Shown here in pieces: positions 1-9,365 of a DNA stretch of 64,000 nucleotides; the stretch's first letter is position 1; every line of letters starts with the position of its first letter. Both the position numbers and the translations under genes were made by a program. The notes beneath the pieces are model-generated. The model was given only the letters and a program-made list of their open reading frames with translations, ran no database searches and was not told where the DNA came from. Source of the DNA: Pseudomonas sp. Leaf58 (GTDB taxonomy: Bacteria > Pseudomonadota > Gammaproteobacteria > Pseudomonadales > Pseudomonadaceae); NCBI RefSeq assembly GCF_003627215.1, contig NZ_CP032677.1:1927501-1991500 (forward strand). The letters run 5' to 3'.

Positions 1-1
1 C

Positions 2-589
2 CCGCAACAGGAGTTCCTGCAGGTTGATACCCGCAACATCCTGTTCATTTGCGGTGGTGCGTTCTCCGGCCTGGAAAAGGTCATCCAGAACCGCTCCACC
101 AAGGGTGGTATCGGTTTTGGCGCCGAAGTACGCAGCAAGGAGGAGGGCAAGAAGGTTGGCGAGTCCCTGCGTGAGGTCGAGCCGGACGATCTGGTCAAGT
201 TTGGCCTGATCCCGGAATTCGTCGGCCGTCTGCCGGTACTGGCAACCCTCGACGAGCTGGATGAGGCTGCGCTGATGCAGATTCTCACCGAGCCGAAGAA
301 TGCCCTGACCAAGCAGTATGCCAAGCTGTTCGAGATGGAAAGCGTCGACCTCGAGTTCCGCAGCGATGCGCTCAAGGCCGTAGCGCGTAAAGCCCTGGAG
401 CGCAAGACTGGCGCCCGTGGCCTGCGTTCGATCCTCGAAGGCGTGCTGCTCGACACCATGTACGAGATTCCTTCGAAGAAGGATGTCAGCAAAGTGGTGA
501 TCGACGAGAGCGTCATCGAAGGCACTTCGCAGCCGCTGATGATCTACGAGAACAGCGAGCCGCAAGCCAAGGCCGCGCCAGACGCCTGA
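2..589 (+). CDS. clpX: ATP-dependent Clp protease ATP-binding subunit ClpX (C-terminal part)
   Basis: The reading frame is already open at base 2 and encodes the last 195 residues of ClpX, the AAA+ unfoldase that feeds substrates to ClpP. Visible are the strand after Walker B ([12 protein letters not shown]), the region with EFVGRLPV, and the sensor-2 helix [10 protein letters not shown], followed by the short C-terminal domain. The start, zinc-binding domain and Walker motifs lie left of the window. The gene ends in a clear terminator and lon follows, the usual gammaproteobacterial clpP-clpX-lon order. Identity is certain from motif order and context. Confidence 0.97.
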   Translation, partial: PQQEFLQVDTRNILFICGGAFSGLEKVIQNRSTKGGIGFGAEVRSKEEGKKVGESLREVEPDDLVKFGLIPEFVGRLPVLATLDELDEAALMQILTEPKNALTKQYAKLFEMESVDLEFRSDALKAVARKALERKTGARGLRSILEGVLLDTMYEIPSKKDVSKVVIDESVIEGTSQPLMIYENSEPQAKAAPDA

Positions 590-623
590 TACAGGCAAAG
601 GCCGGTTCACGGTTGCAAGCAAG

Positions 624-652
624 AAGGGGCCTACGGGCCCCTTTCTGCTTTT
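624..652 (+). terminator. Rho-independent terminator of clpX
   Basis: An 8-bp perfect stem AAGGGGCC/GGCCCCTT with a four-base loop is followed by a T-rich tract (TTCTGCTTTT). It lies 35 bp after the clpX stop and separates clpX from lon. Confidence 0.85.
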
Positions 653-664
653 CCTGCGCTAGCG

Positions 665-695
665 CTTGTAATTTCCCAAGCGTGCCCCCACATTA
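665..695 (+). promoter_or_regulatory. Candidate sigma-32 (heat-shock) promoter of lon
   Basis: CTTGTAA (665-671) and CCCCACATTA (686-695) are separated by 14 bp and lie about 60 bp upstream of the lon ATG. This matches the RpoH pattern CTTGAA-N13-15-CCCCATNT with small departures. lon is a classical RpoH-regulon gene. The match is by eye; transcription start mapping would be decisive. Confidence 0.65.
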
Positions 696-752
696 GGTCC
701 AAGCATCATTTCCACCGGTTTCCGGCCATAAGGCCGCTGTAGAGGCGAAATC

Positions 753-3149
753 ATGAAGACCACCCTCGACTTGCCTCTTTTGCCATTGCGCGACGTCGTT
801 GTTTACCCGCACATGGTCATCCCGCTGTTCGTGGGGCGCGAAAAGTCCATCGAAGCCCTCGAGGCGGCGATGACGGGCGAAAAGCAGATCCTTCTGCTGG
901 CCCAGAAAAACCCAGCCGACGACGACCCGGGTGAAGACGCCCTGTACCGCGTTGGTACCGTTGCTACCGTACTGCAACTGCTGAAACTGCCCGATGGCAC
1001 CGTCAAGGTGCTGGTTGAGGGCGAACAGCGCGGTGCCGTCGAGCGGTTCAGCGAAGTAGAAGGGCACATCCGTGCCGAAGTTTCCCTGATCGACGAAGTC
1101 GACGCCGCCGAGCGTGAGTCGGAAGTATTCGTGCGCACGCTGCTGTCGCAATTTGAGCAGTACGTGCAGCTGGGCAAGAAAGTCCCAGCCGAAGTGCTGT
1201 CTTCGCTGAACAGCATCGAAGAGCCTGGGCGCCTGGTTGATACCATGGCTGCACACATGGCCCTGAAGATCGAGCAGAAGCAGGAAATTCTCGAAATCGT
1301 CGACCTGCCGACCCGTGTCGAGCACGTGCTGGCGCTGCTGGATGCCGAAATCGACCTGCTGCAGGTCGAAAAGCGTATTCGCGGTCGGGTCAAGAAGCAG
1401 ATGGAGCGCAGCCAGCGCGAGTACTACCTGAATGAGCAGATGAAGGCCATTCAGAAAGAACTCGGCGATGGCGACGAAGGCCACAACGAAGTCGAAGAGC
1501 TGAAAAAGCGCATCGAAGCCGCTGGCTTGCCCAAGGATGCCCTGGCCAAGGCCCAGGCTGAGCTGAACAAGCTCAAGCAGATGTCGCCGATGTCGGCTGA
1601 GGCCACCGTGGTGCGGTCGTATCTCGATTGGCTTGTGCAGGTGCCGTGGAAAGCCCAGAGCAAGGTGCGCCTGGACCTGGCCAAGGCCGAGGAAATCCTC
1701 GATGCCGACCACTATGGCCTGGAAGAGGTGAAGGAACGCATCCTCGAGTACCTTGCCGTGCAAAAGCGCGTCAAGAAAATCCGCGGCCCGGTGTTGTGTC
1801 TGGTAGGCCCACCCGGCGTCGGTAAGACCTCGCTGGCCGAGTCGATCGCAGCTGCCACCAACCGCAAGTTCGTGCGCATGGCCCTGGGTGGTGTGCGTGA
1901 CGAGGCCGAAATTCGTGGCCACCGCCGTACCTACATCGGTTCCATGCCCGGTCGCCTGATCCAGAAGATGACCAAGGTTGGGGTGCGCAACCCGCTGTTC
2001 CTGCTGGACGAAATCGACAAGATGGGCAGTGACATGCGTGGCGATCCGGCCTCGGCATTGCTCGAAGTGCTCGACCCGGAGCAGAACCACAACTTCAACG
2101 ACCACTACCTGGAGGTCGACTACGACCTTTCGGATGTGATGTTCCTGTGCACCTCGAACTCGATGAACATCCCGCCGGCGCTGCTCGACCGAATGGAAGT
2201 CATCCGCCTGCCGGGCTACACCGAAGACGAGAAGATCAACATCGCGATCAAGTACCTGGTGCCTAAGCAGGTCAAGGCCAACGGGCTGAAGAAGGAAGAG
2301 TTGGAGGTCGACGTTTCGGCGATCCGCGACATCATCCGTTACTACACCCGCGAAGCCGGCGTGCGTGGCCTGGAGCGGCAAATCGCCAAGGTCTGCCGCA
2401 AAGTGGTCAAGGAACATACCGGGCAGAAGCAGGTCAAGGTCAAGGTGGCTAGCGAGCAGCTGGAGCACCTGCTGGGGGTGCGCAAGTTCCGCTACGGCCT
2501 GGCCGAGCAGCAAGACCAGATCGGCCAAGTTACCGGCCTGGCCTGGACCCAGGTGGGCGGCGAGCTGCTGACTATCGAGGCCGTGGTCATCCCCGGCAAG
2601 GGCCAACTGATCAAGACCGGTTCGCTGGGCGATGTCATGGTCGAGTCGATCACCGCCGCGCAAACCGTGGTACGCAGCCGGGCCCGCAGCCTGGGCATCG
2701 CCGCTGACTTCCACGAGAAGCGCGACGTGCATATCCACATGCCGGAAGGCGCCACGCCGAAAGACGGCCCTAGCGCCGGTGTCGGCATGTGCACCGCGCT
2801 GGTGTCGGCGTTGACGCAGATTCCGGTGCGGGCCGATGTGGCCATGACCGGCGAAATCACCCTGCGGGGCCAAGTATTGGCCATTGGTGGGCTGAAGGAA
2901 AAACTGCTGGCGGCACACCGTGGCGGGATCAAGACGGTGATCATTCCCGAGGAGAATGTTCGCGATCTGAAGGAGATTCCAGAGAACATCAAACAGGATC
3001 TGCAGATCAAACCGGTCAAATGGATTGACGAAGTCCTGCAAATTGCGCTGCAATACGCGCCGGAGCCCTTGCCAGATGTGGCTCCGGAGATTGTCGCGAA
3101 AGATGAGAAGCGCGACGGCGATGCTAAGGAAAGAATCAGCACGCATTAG
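753..3149 (+). CDS. lon: ATP-dependent protease La (Lon)
   Basis: This 798-residue protein has the full Lon architecture. The N-terminal substrate-recognition domain (about 10-205) is followed by a charged coiled-coil linker. The AAA+ module has Walker A GPPGVGKT near 352-359 and Walker B FLLDEIDK near 416-423. The C-terminal peptidase carries the Ser-Lys dyad, Ser674 in DGPSAG and Lys717 in GGLKEKL. Lon degrades misfolded and short-lived regulatory proteins in the cytoplasm. It follows clpX after a terminator and has its own heat-shock-like promoter. Length and motifs are normal; the long antisense reading frame across it is a codon-bias artefact. Confidence 0.98.
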   Translation: MKTTLDLPLLPLRDVVVYPHMVIPLFVGREKSIEALEAAMTGEKQILLLAQKNPADDDPGEDALYRVGTVATVLQLLKLPDGTVKVLVEGEQRGAVERFSEVEGHIRAEVSLIDEVDAAERESEVFVRTLLSQFEQYVQLGKKVPAEVLSSLNSIEEPGRLVDTMAAHMALKIEQKQEILEIVDLPTRVEHVLALLDAEIDLLQVEKRIRGRVKKQMERSQREYYLNEQMKAIQKELGDGDEGHNEVEELKKRIEAAGLPKDALAKAQAELNKLKQMSPMSAEATVVRSYLDWLVQVPWKAQSKVRLDLAKAEEILDADHYGLEEVKERILEYLAVQKRVKKIRGPVLCLVGPPGVGKTSLAESIAAATNRKFVRMALGGVRDEAEIRGHRRTYIGSMPGRLIQKMTKVGVRNPLFLLDEIDKMGSDMRGDPASALLEVLDPEQNHNFNDHYLEVDYDLSDVMFLCTSNSMNIPPALLDRMEVIRLPGYTEDEKINIAIKYLVPKQVKANGLKKEELEVDVSAIRDIIRYYTREAGVRGLERQIAKVCRKVVKEHTGQKQVKVKVASEQLEHLLGVRKFRYGLAEQQDQIGQVTGLAWTQVGGELLTIEAVVIPGKGQLIKTGSLGDVMVESITAAQTVVRSRARSLGIAADFHEKRDVHIHMPEGATPKDGPSAGVGMCTALVSALTQIPVRADVAMTGEITLRGQVLAIGGLKEKLLAAHRGGIKTVIIPEENVRDLKEIPENIKQDLQIKPVKWIDEVLQIALQYAPEPLPDVAPEIVAKDEKRDGDAKERISTH

Positions 3150-3173
3150 TAGTTTTTGGCTGGGGGGCTTTCC

Positions 3174-3203
3174 TTGACAGTATTTTCGGCGCCTTGCTAT
3201 AAA
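3174..3203 (+). promoter_or_regulatory. Sigma-70 promoter of hupB
   Basis: TTGACA (3174-3179) and TATAAA (3198-3203) are separated by 18 bp and lie about 100 bp upstream of hupB, just after the lon stop. This near-consensus element suits an abundant nucleoid protein. Confidence 0.75.
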
Positions 3204-3301
3204 GCGGCACGCTATTGTCGCCAGGCCTCCCAGCGCACGTTTCATAAGCTTTTCATTACATACTTAGAAACAAACTCAATAGAGAAATAAGGGGACTTAG
3301 A

Positions 3302-3574
3302 GTGAACAAGTCGGAACTGATTGACGCTATCGCCGCATCTGCTGACATCCCGAAAGCTGTAGCCGGCCGTGCGCTGGACGCAGTCATCGAATCCGTCACC
3401 GGCGCCCTGAAGCAAGGTGACGATGTGGTACTGGTTGGCTTTGGTACCTTCTCGGTCAAAGAGCGCGCAGAGCGCACCGGCCGTAACCCACAAACCGGCA
3501 AGGCGATCAAGATCGAAGCCGCCAAGGTTCCAGGTTTCAAGGCAGGCAAAGGCCTGAAAGACGCCGTCAACTAA
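3302..3574 (+). CDS. hupB: DNA-binding protein HU-beta
   Basis: This 90-residue HU/IHF-family protein begins [12 protein letters not shown] and contains the DNA-binding arm region [22 protein letters not shown] bends DNA non-specifically as a dimer in the nucleoid. The start is GTG at 3302, preceded by AAGGGGA; no in-frame ATG fits better. A strong sigma-70 promoter lies upstream and a strong terminator downstream, so it is a single-gene transcript between lon and ppiD, as in enterobacteria. Confidence 0.97.
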   Translation: MNKSELIDAIAASADIPKAVAGRALDAVIESVTGALKQGDDVVLVGFGTFSVKERAERTGRNPQTGKAIKIEAAKVPGFKAGKGLKDAVN

Positions 3575-3662
3575 GTCGTCTCTTTCAGCCGGACTTGGCT
3601 TGGTCAGGTCCGAGCACGGTGATGGCGGGGCGCAAACGTTCCCGCCTGACACGTTTGCTAAG

Positions 3663-3694
3663 AAAAGGCGCATCCTCGGATGCGCCTTTCTTTT
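3663..3694 (+). terminator. Rho-independent terminator of hupB
   Basis: A perfect stem AAAGGCGCATCC/GGATGCGCCTTT with a two-base spacer is followed by a T-rich tract. It lies between hupB and ppiD. Confidence 0.88.
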
Positions 3695-3757
3695 ATCAGG
3701 TTTCGACCCACGCTCCGCGGTTGTCGACGCAGTGGTACAGCCGTTTCTGGGGGACGC

Positions 3758-5629
3758 ATGCTGCAAAATATCAGGGACAATTCACAAGGTTGGATTGCCA
3801 AGACCATCATCGGCCTTATCGTCGTGTTGATGGCATTGACCGGCTTCGAAGCCATTTTCCAGGCCGCCACCCATAGCCAGGACGCCGCCAAGGTGAACGG
3901 CCAGACCATCAGCCAGAACGAGCTGAGCCAGGCGGCCGACATGCAGCGCCGGCAGTTGGTGCAACAGTTGGGCAAGGACTTCGACCCAGCGCTGCTGGAT
4001 GACAAATTGCTGCGTGAAGAGGCGCTCAAAGGCCTGATCAGCCGCAAGTTGCTGCTGCAAGGTGCCGAAGATGCCAAGTTTGCCTTCTCCGAGGCTGCGC
4101 TGGACCAGGTAATCCTGCAGACGCCGGAATTCCAGGTGGATGGCAAGTTCAGTGCCGACCGTTTCGACCAGGTCATTCGCCAGATGGGCTACGGCCGCAT
4201 GCAGTTCCGTGACATGCTCGCCGAGGAAATGCTTATTGGCCAGCTGCGCACTGGCCTGGCCGGCAGCAGTTTCGTCACTGACCAGCAAGTCGATGCTTTC
4301 GCCCGCCTGGAAAAGCAAACCCGCGATTTCGCCTCCCTGACCTTCAAGGCCGACCCGGCCGCGGTCAAGGTCAGCGATGAAGAAATCAAGGCGCACTATG
4401 ACCAGCACGCCAAGGAATTCATGTCGCCGGACCAGGTAGTGATCGACTACGTCGAGCTGAAGAAGTCGGCGTTCTTCGACCAGGCCAAAGTCACCGACGA
4501 AGAGCTCAAGGCACAGTACGAGAAAGAAATCGCCAACCTCGCCGAGCAGCGCCATGCCGCGCACATCCTCATCGAGGTCAACGACAAGGTCACTGACGCC
4601 CAGGCCAAGGCACGCGCCGAAGAGATCGAGCAGCGTCTGGCCAAGGGTGAAGACTTTGCCGCGCTGGCGAAACAGTTCTCCCAGGATCCAGGTTCGGCCA
4701 ACAGTGGTGGTGATCTCGGTTTCGCTGGCCCAGGCGTGTACGACCCGGCGTTCGAGGATGCACTGTACAAGCTGCAGGATGGCCAGGTTTCGGCACCGGT
4801 GCGCACAGAGTTTGGCTACCACCTGATCAAGCTGCTGGGCGTGCAGGCGCCGGAAGTACCGAGCTTTGCCAGCCTGAAGGACAAGCTGACTCGTGACCTG
4901 AAGATCCCGCTGGTCGAGCAGCGTTATGTCGACGCCAGCAAGCAGTTGCAGGATGCCGCGTACGAGGCTTCCGACCTGGCCCAGCCGGCCCAGGACCTGA
5001 ACCTCAAGGTGCATACCTCCGCGGCCTTTGGCCGTGAGGGTGGCGAAGGCATCACTGCCAACCGCTCGGTGGTGCAGGCGGCGTTCTCTGAAGAAGTGCT
5101 GGATGAGGGTGCCAACAGCACCGCCATTGAGCTCGACCCGGAAACCACTGTGGTGCTGCGCGTCAAGGAGCACCGCAAGCCGGAGCAACTGCCGCTGGAG
5201 GCCGTAGCCAAGAACATCCGCGAACACCTGGCCAAAGAGAAGGCGACTGCCGAGCTCAAGGCCAAGGCGGACAAGCTGATTGCGGGCCTGCGTGACGGTT
5301 CCATCGCGGCGGCCAGCGTGCATGAAGGGCAGGGCTGGAAGGCCTACGAAGCGGTCACCCGTGGCGAGGACGGCATCGACCCGGCCGAGCTGCAGGCGCT
5401 GTTCCGCCTGGGCAAGCCGCAAGCCAAGGACAAACCCGTGTATGGCAGCGTAGTGCTGCGTGACGGTAGCCTGGTGCTGCTGCAGCTCAAAGGGGTCAAC
5501 GAAGGCGCTACTGCCACCGACGAAGAGAAGCAGCAGATCCGCCGCTACCTCGCGTCGCGTGCTGGTCAGCAGGACTTCGCGGCCTACCGCAAGCAGCTGG
5601 AAGCCAATGCCGATATTACCCGTTACTAA
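3758..5629 (+). CDS. ppiD: Periplasmic chaperone / peptidyl-prolyl isomerase PpiD
   Basis: The protein is 623 residues from the ATG at 3758, which has GGGGGAC just upstream; 623 is also the E. coli PpiD length. Residues 14-34 form one transmembrane anchor (AKTIIGLIVVLMALTGFEAIF), leaving a large periplasmic SurA_N-type region. A parvulin domain at about 264-360 begins RHAAHILIEV and ends EFGYHLIKLLG. PpiD sits at the SecYEG translocon and assists folding of emerging envelope proteins. An in-frame extension to 3680 overlaps the hupB terminator and is unlikely to be translated. Confidence 0.95.
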   Translation: MLQNIRDNSQGWIAKTIIGLIVVLMALTGFEAIFQAATHSQDAAKVNGQTISQNELSQAADMQRRQLVQQLGKDFDPALLDDKLLREEALKGLISRKLLLQGAEDAKFAFSEAALDQVILQTPEFQVDGKFSADRFDQVIRQMGYGRMQFRDMLAEEMLIGQLRTGLAGSSFVTDQQVDAFARLEKQTRDFASLTFKADPAAVKVSDEEIKAHYDQHAKEFMSPDQVVIDYVELKKSAFFDQAKVTDEELKAQYEKEIANLAEQRHAAHILIEVNDKVTDAQAKARAEEIEQRLAKGEDFAALAKQFSQDPGSANSGGDLGFAGPGVYDPAFEDALYKLQDGQVSAPVRTEFGYHLIKLLGVQAPEVPSFASLKDKLTRDLKIPLVEQRYVDASKQLQDAAYEASDLAQPAQDLNLKVHTSAAFGREGGEGITANRSVVQAAFSEEVLDEGANSTAIELDPETTVVLRVKEHRKPEQLPLEAVAKNIREHLAKEKATAELKAKADKLIAGLRDGSIAAASVHEGQGWKAYEAVTRGEDGIDPAELQALFRLGKPQAKDKPVYGSVVLRDGSLVLLQLKGVNEGATATDEEKQQIRRYLASRAGQQDFAAYRKQLEANADITRY

Positions 5630-5650
5630 GGTGATGCCAGCATGAACGAG

Positions 5651-5680
5651 CAGGCCGCCTAGTGCGGCCTGTTTCGTTTC
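5651..5680 (+). terminator. Rho-independent terminator of ppiD
   Basis: Stem CAGGCCGC/GCGGCCTG with a CTAGT loop is followed by TTTCGTTT, about 20 bp after the ppiD stop. Confidence 0.8.
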
Positions 5681-5726
5681 CGCTTATCCCAGGGAAACGC
5701 GGTCATTGTGGGAGCGTGTTGCAGCG

Positions 5727-6764
5727 CTAGCGTTTCACCCCTTCATAGCTATCCAGCGTATCCCGCGCAATTTCTCGCCCCAGGGCAATCAGCTCTGGCG
5801 CCTTGTAAAACTCGAAAAACCGGCACACCCGCTTGGGCACGTTGATCAATACATCCGGCGGATAACCGGCGATCTTGTACTGCGCCAATGAGGTCTGCAT
5901 GACCTCGAAGCTCTGGTTGATCAGGTCCAGCAGCGAAGCAGGCCCGACGTTGTCAATGATGAATGAGCCGGTCGCCGACTTCGGCGCACCCTCACGCTCC
6001 GGCGCTGCCGCCGGTTGCTGGGCTTCGGGGTCGGCGGCATCCAGCCACGGGCTCGGCGGCGCCAGGCCCTCGGCGACGATTTCCTGTTCGATGCGGATTA
6101 GCTCCTCGGCTGGTTTGCGCCGGAACGGCAGGCGTGAACCCAGCGAGTTCAACAAGGCATCGAAACGCATCTTGAACGCCGCCGGACGTTCGATCACCGG
6201 TAACTGGTACTGCTTCTGGTTGGTGGCATTGAGGTTGACGGCGATGATCAGGTCGCAGTGGCTGGACACCACCGGTACGATCGGTAGCGGGTTGAGTATG
6301 CCGCCATCGACCAGCATGCGGTTGCCTTGCATCACCGGCGTGAACAGGCTGGGGATGGCCGCAGAGGCGCGCATGGCTTGGTGCAGGCAGCCTTCCTGAA
6401 ACCAGATTTCTTGCTGGTTGGTGAGGTCGGCCGCAACTGCCGTATAGGGGATGCGCAATTGCTCGATGTTAATTTCACCGACGATCTTGCGGATTTGCCC
6501 GAACACCTTGTCGCCGCGAATCGCGCCCAGACGAAAGCTGACGTCAACCAGGCGGAGCACATCGAGGTAGTCGAGGCTTTCGATCCAGTTGCGATAGTCT
6601 TCAAGCTTGCCGGCGGCGTAGATACCGCCAATCACTGCGCCCATGGAACAGCCGGCAATGCAGGCGATGTCGTAACCACGGCGCTCGATTTCCTCGATCA
6701 CGCCGATGTGTGCATACCCTCGGGCTCCGCCCGAACCCAGTACCAGCGCCACGCGTTTACTCAT
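5727..6764 (-). CDS. Patatin-like phospholipase family protein (RssA-like)
   Basis: This 345-residue patatin-domain hydrolase has all catalytic elements: the oxyanion loop GSGGARGYAH (about 10-19), the nucleophile elbow GCSMG with Ser40, and the catalytic DGG with Asp153 in LVDGGILNPLP. Start 6764 is preferred because GAGG lies seven bases upstream, whereas the in-frame ATG two codons earlier does not fit. No signal peptide is evident, so cytoplasmic or membrane-peripheral lipid hydrolysis is inferred. The substrate is unknown. It is transcribed convergently with ppiD. Confidence 0.85.
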   Translation of the reverse strand: MSKRVALVLGSGGARGYAHIGVIEEIERRGYDIACIAGCSMGAVIGGIYAAGKLEDYRNWIESLDYLDVLRLVDVSFRLGAIRGDKVFGQIRKIVGEINIEQLRIPYTAVAADLTNQQEIWFQEGCLHQAMRASAAIPSLFTPVMQGNRMLVDGGILNPLPIVPVVSSHCDLIIAVNLNATNQKQYQLPVIERPAAFKMRFDALLNSLGSRLPFRRKPAEELIRIEQEIVAEGLAPPSPWLDAADPEAQQPAAAPEREGAPKSATGSFIIDNVGPASLLDLINQSFEVMQTSLAQYKIAGYPPDVLINVPKRVCRFFEFYKAPELIALGREIARDTLDSYEGVKR

Positions 6765-6941
6765 GAACATTCCTCGGCCAGTGCACCCATGGGCCTACAA
6801 TGCACCCATCGCGGCCTGTGCTTCAATGTAGATCGCGCTGAGCTACTGTAATAGGCTGGCTAGCGAAGCTGGCTGGGCAGGGCACTTTTCAGCTGCCGGG
6901 GCGTCGAATTGCCACTGTTTTTTTCCATTGAGGAACTACCG

Positions 6942-7220
6942 ATGAAAGCCTGGATTTGCCTTCCACTGATTGCCTTGGCCCTTGCTGGCTGCGCGGGCAA
7001 GACGGCCTACCGTGAGAGCTGTGCGACCCAACTGGATGCCGCCTGGAAGGAATTGGACTTGGCCAAGGCCGAAGGCTTTGCCGGTGCCGTCAGTTACTCC
7101 AAGGCCTTGTCGCTGCTGACCGGGGCCAAGACCCAGCAACAGTTCGAAGGTTATGAAAGCTGTACCAACAAAGCCGAAAAGGCGCGCTTCTACATTCGTG
7201 AGTCCCGCGCCGGGCGCTGA
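6942..7220 (+). CDS. Small lipoprotein of unknown function
   Basis: This 92-residue protein begins with a lipoprotein signal, MKAWICLPLIALALAGC, with lipobox LAGC and Cys17 as the probable acylated residue. The mature part is helical and charged. The start at 6942 has GAGGA seven bases upstream. It precedes the CHAD gene by only 14 bp, so the two are probably co-transcribed. I recognise no domain beyond the signal. Confidence 0.75.
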   Translation: MKAWICLPLIALALAGCAGKTAYRESCATQLDAAWKELDLAKAEGFAGAVSYSKALSLLTGAKTQQQFEGYESCTNKAEKARFYIRESRAGR

Positions 7221-7234
7221 CCAAGGAGCGTCTT

Positions 7235-8014
7235 ATGTCTGCCATGCTTAACCACGTGGTTGGCCAAATAGTGGCCTTGCAGGTGCGTCTGCTGGCCTGC
7301 CGTGAACGCTTGGCTGCTGACACCGACAGCGAGGCCTTGCACGACCTGCGCACCACCCTGCGGCGCCTGCGCAGCCTGCTACGGCCACTGCGCGGGCTGC
7401 CAGGGGTGGAGCAGCTGGAGGCGGCCGCCAGCGCGTTGGGTGCCCTGACTACGCCGCTGCGTGACCGTGAGGTGCTGGCGGCCGAACTGATCGGGCGTGG
7501 TTATGCCGCCGCTGGGCAGCGGCGCTTGGGCGGACGGGCCAGGGTCTTCGCTAGCGTCGCGGCTAGCCCGCAGCTGGCGCGGGTAATGGCGATTGTCGAT
7601 GCGTTGCCGTTGTTCCTGCGTGCAGCCGGCCGCGAAGGCCTGGTCAAGGCGCTGGCAAAGCGTATCGACAAGCGCCTGATCAAGCAGTGGCGCGAGCTGC
7701 ATGAGGCCCTGCAAGATCCCGCCCATGACCGCCATCGCCTGCGGTTGCTGATCAAGCGTGCGCGCTACGGCGACGAGGCCTACCCGCAGCTCGACCATGC
7801 CGGCAAGAAACTGCGGCGCCTGCTGAAGCAGGCACAGGGCGACCTGGGCGACTGGCATGATCGCCTGCAATGGCTGCTGCAGGCGCGCGACGATGCGGAC
7901 TTGGCACCGTGCAAAGGCGCCTGGGAGCGGGAGCTGCACGAGGCCGAGCGCCAGTCGGATGTGACGCTGGATGCCTTGCAACAAGCGCTGGCACGGCGAA
8001 AGCCCGAAAAATGA
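7235..8014 (+). CDS. CHAD domain-containing protein
   Basis: This 259-residue helical protein has the conserved histidines and basic residues of CHAD domains: EALHDLRTTLRRLRSLLRPL near the N-terminus and DPAHDRHRLRLLIKRARY in the second half. CHAD domains bind inorganic polyphosphate and often associate with polyphosphate granules. No CYTH/triphosphatase domain is fused here. The ribosome site AAGGAG is eight bases before ATG. It probably shares a transcript with the lipoprotein gene. Confidence 0.82.
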   Translation: MSAMLNHVVGQIVALQVRLLACRERLAADTDSEALHDLRTTLRRLRSLLRPLRGLPGVEQLEAAASALGALTTPLRDREVLAAELIGRGYAAAGQRRLGGRARVFASVAASPQLARVMAIVDALPLFLRAAGREGLVKALAKRIDKRLIKQWRELHEALQDPAHDRHRLRLLIKRARYGDEAYPQLDHAGKKLRRLLKQAQGDLGDWHDRLQWLLQARDDADLAPCKGAWERELHEAERQSDVTLDALQQALARRKPEK

Positions 8015-8090
8015 CCGATATGCGGGCTGATTGCCGAGGGTTTGCTGGCTAGGATGGGCAAACCCTTTCGCGGTATGCAGGAGCCAGCCA

Positions 8091-8888
8091 ATGAATTTCA
8101 ACCAACTGCTCGACGCTGTGCGGGCTAACCCCGAGGCCGTCAGCGTCCCGCCCAGCTGGGGCCAGGGCCGCGCCGCCTTTGGCGGGCTGATGGCGGCGAT
8201 GGTGTATGAAGCCATGCGCCTGAAACTCTCCGATGGCCGCCCTGTGCGTTCGCTGGCCATCAGCTTTGTGGCGCCGGCTGCGGCGGATGTACCTATTCGC
8301 TTCGACGTGGAGGTGCTGCGGGAAGGCAAGGCGGTCAGCACCTTGCTGGGGCGCGCCGTTCAAAATGGCCAAGTGGTGACCCTGGTACAGGGTAATTTCG
8401 GCGCAGGGCGGCCATCTGTGGTCGATGTGCCGGCGTTACCGGCCATGGAAATGAAAGCACTCGAAGACGCTGCCCCCGAGCTCCCCCATATCCAAGGCGT
8501 AACACCGGCGTTCATGCAGCACGTGGCTTTGCGCTGGGCGGTGGGGGGGCTGCCGTTCAGTGGCAACCAGTCCCGCCAAATGGGCGGCTGGGTGCGCTTG
8601 CGTGGGGTGGCTGAAGAACCGGTCAACGAAGCGCACCTGCTGGCGTTGGTCGATGCCTGGCCGCCGAGCCTGATGCCCTTTCTCAAGCAGCCCGCTGCAG
8701 GCAGTACGCTGACCTGGACCATTGAATTCATGCAGCCCACGGCGCAGCTGTCGACCTTGGACTGGTGCCATTACTGCGTGGAAACCGAACATGCGCGGGA
8801 TGGCTATGGGCACGCCGCCGCCGCCTTGAGGACGGCGCAGGGCGAGTTGCTGGCCTTGAGCCGGCAGACGGTCACCGTTTTTGCCTGA
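8091..8888 (+). CDS. Acyl-CoA thioesterase-like (double hot-dog) protein
   Basis: This 265-residue protein has the TesB-like double hot-dog layout. The N-terminal half includes GRAAFGGLMAAMVYEAM and RSLAISFVAPAAADVPI; the C-terminal half includes LTWTIEFMQPTAQLS and YGHAAAALRTAQGELLALSRQT. Family members hydrolyse acyl-CoA thioesters in the cytoplasm. The start at 8091 follows CAGGAGCCAGCCA. The natural acyl substrate cannot be read from sequence. Confidence 0.8.
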   Translation: MNFNQLLDAVRANPEAVSVPPSWGQGRAAFGGLMAAMVYEAMRLKLSDGRPVRSLAISFVAPAAADVPIRFDVEVLREGKAVSTLLGRAVQNGQVVTLVQGNFGAGRPSVVDVPALPAMEMKALEDAAPELPHIQGVTPAFMQHVALRWAVGGLPFSGNQSRQMGGWVRLRGVAEEPVNEAHLLALVDAWPPSLMPFLKQPAAGSTLTWTIEFMQPTAQLSTLDWCHYCVETEHARDGYGHAAAALRTAQGELLALSRQTVTVFA

Positions 8889-8921
8889 TCGAGCGCTGGC
8901 GCGCAAAGCACTCCACTGACA

Positions 8922-9290
8922 TCAACGGTGATGCTTGTGGCGCTCCCGCCAGGCTTTCCACCAGGCCCCGCTCAATAAGAAGCGCGGAAAGGTGACGAAC
9001 TGCTCGGTCAGCAGGCGTTGCACAGCATCCTTGCGGTCGGCGAACGGCTCAGGTTGTTCGGTTTCCAGGCGATGGCCCTGGCGCTGCAGGCCCAGGCCGG
9101 CGATCAAGGCAATGATGCCAAGCGCAATCTGGCCGAGGTCGAGGCTGAACAAGCCGGACAGAATCAGCAGCGCGCCAAGAATGAACAAAGGTACGGCGAT
9201 CAGGTGCAGCACCAGGTTGGCTGGATGGCGATGGTTATGGTGGTAGCCGCGCCATTGCCAGGCGGGCAGGTTAGGCAGGCGTTTGCTCAT
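8922..9290 (-). CDS. Mpo1-like / DUF962 family membrane protein
   Basis: This 122-residue protein carries the family hallmark YHHNHRHPANLVLHLIAVPLF followed by two hydrophobic segments. The yeast relative Mpo1 is an iron-dependent dioxygenase acting on 2-hydroxy fatty acids, and the His-rich motif supports a metal site. The bacterial role is not established. Start 9290 is chosen because GAGG lies eight bases upstream. It is convergent with the thioesterase gene. Confidence 0.72.
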   Translation of the reverse strand: MSKRLPNLPAWQWRGYHHNHRHPANLVLHLIAVPLFILGALLILSGLFSLDLGQIALGIIALIAGLGLQRQGHRLETEQPEPFADRKDAVQRLLTEQFVTFPRFLLSGAWWKAWRERHKHHR

Positions 9291-9365
9291 GGGCATTTCC
9301 TCTCGGTCATGCCCAAAGCTTAGTGCGGCCCCCGGGCGGGGGCCAATCGAGGCTAGCTATGGTGA

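Noticed and set aside
693..3245. 850-residue minus-strand open frame across lon
   Set aside because: It mirrors codon bias of lon, is rich in His/Leu/Gln without any recognisable motif, and crosses the hupB promoter.
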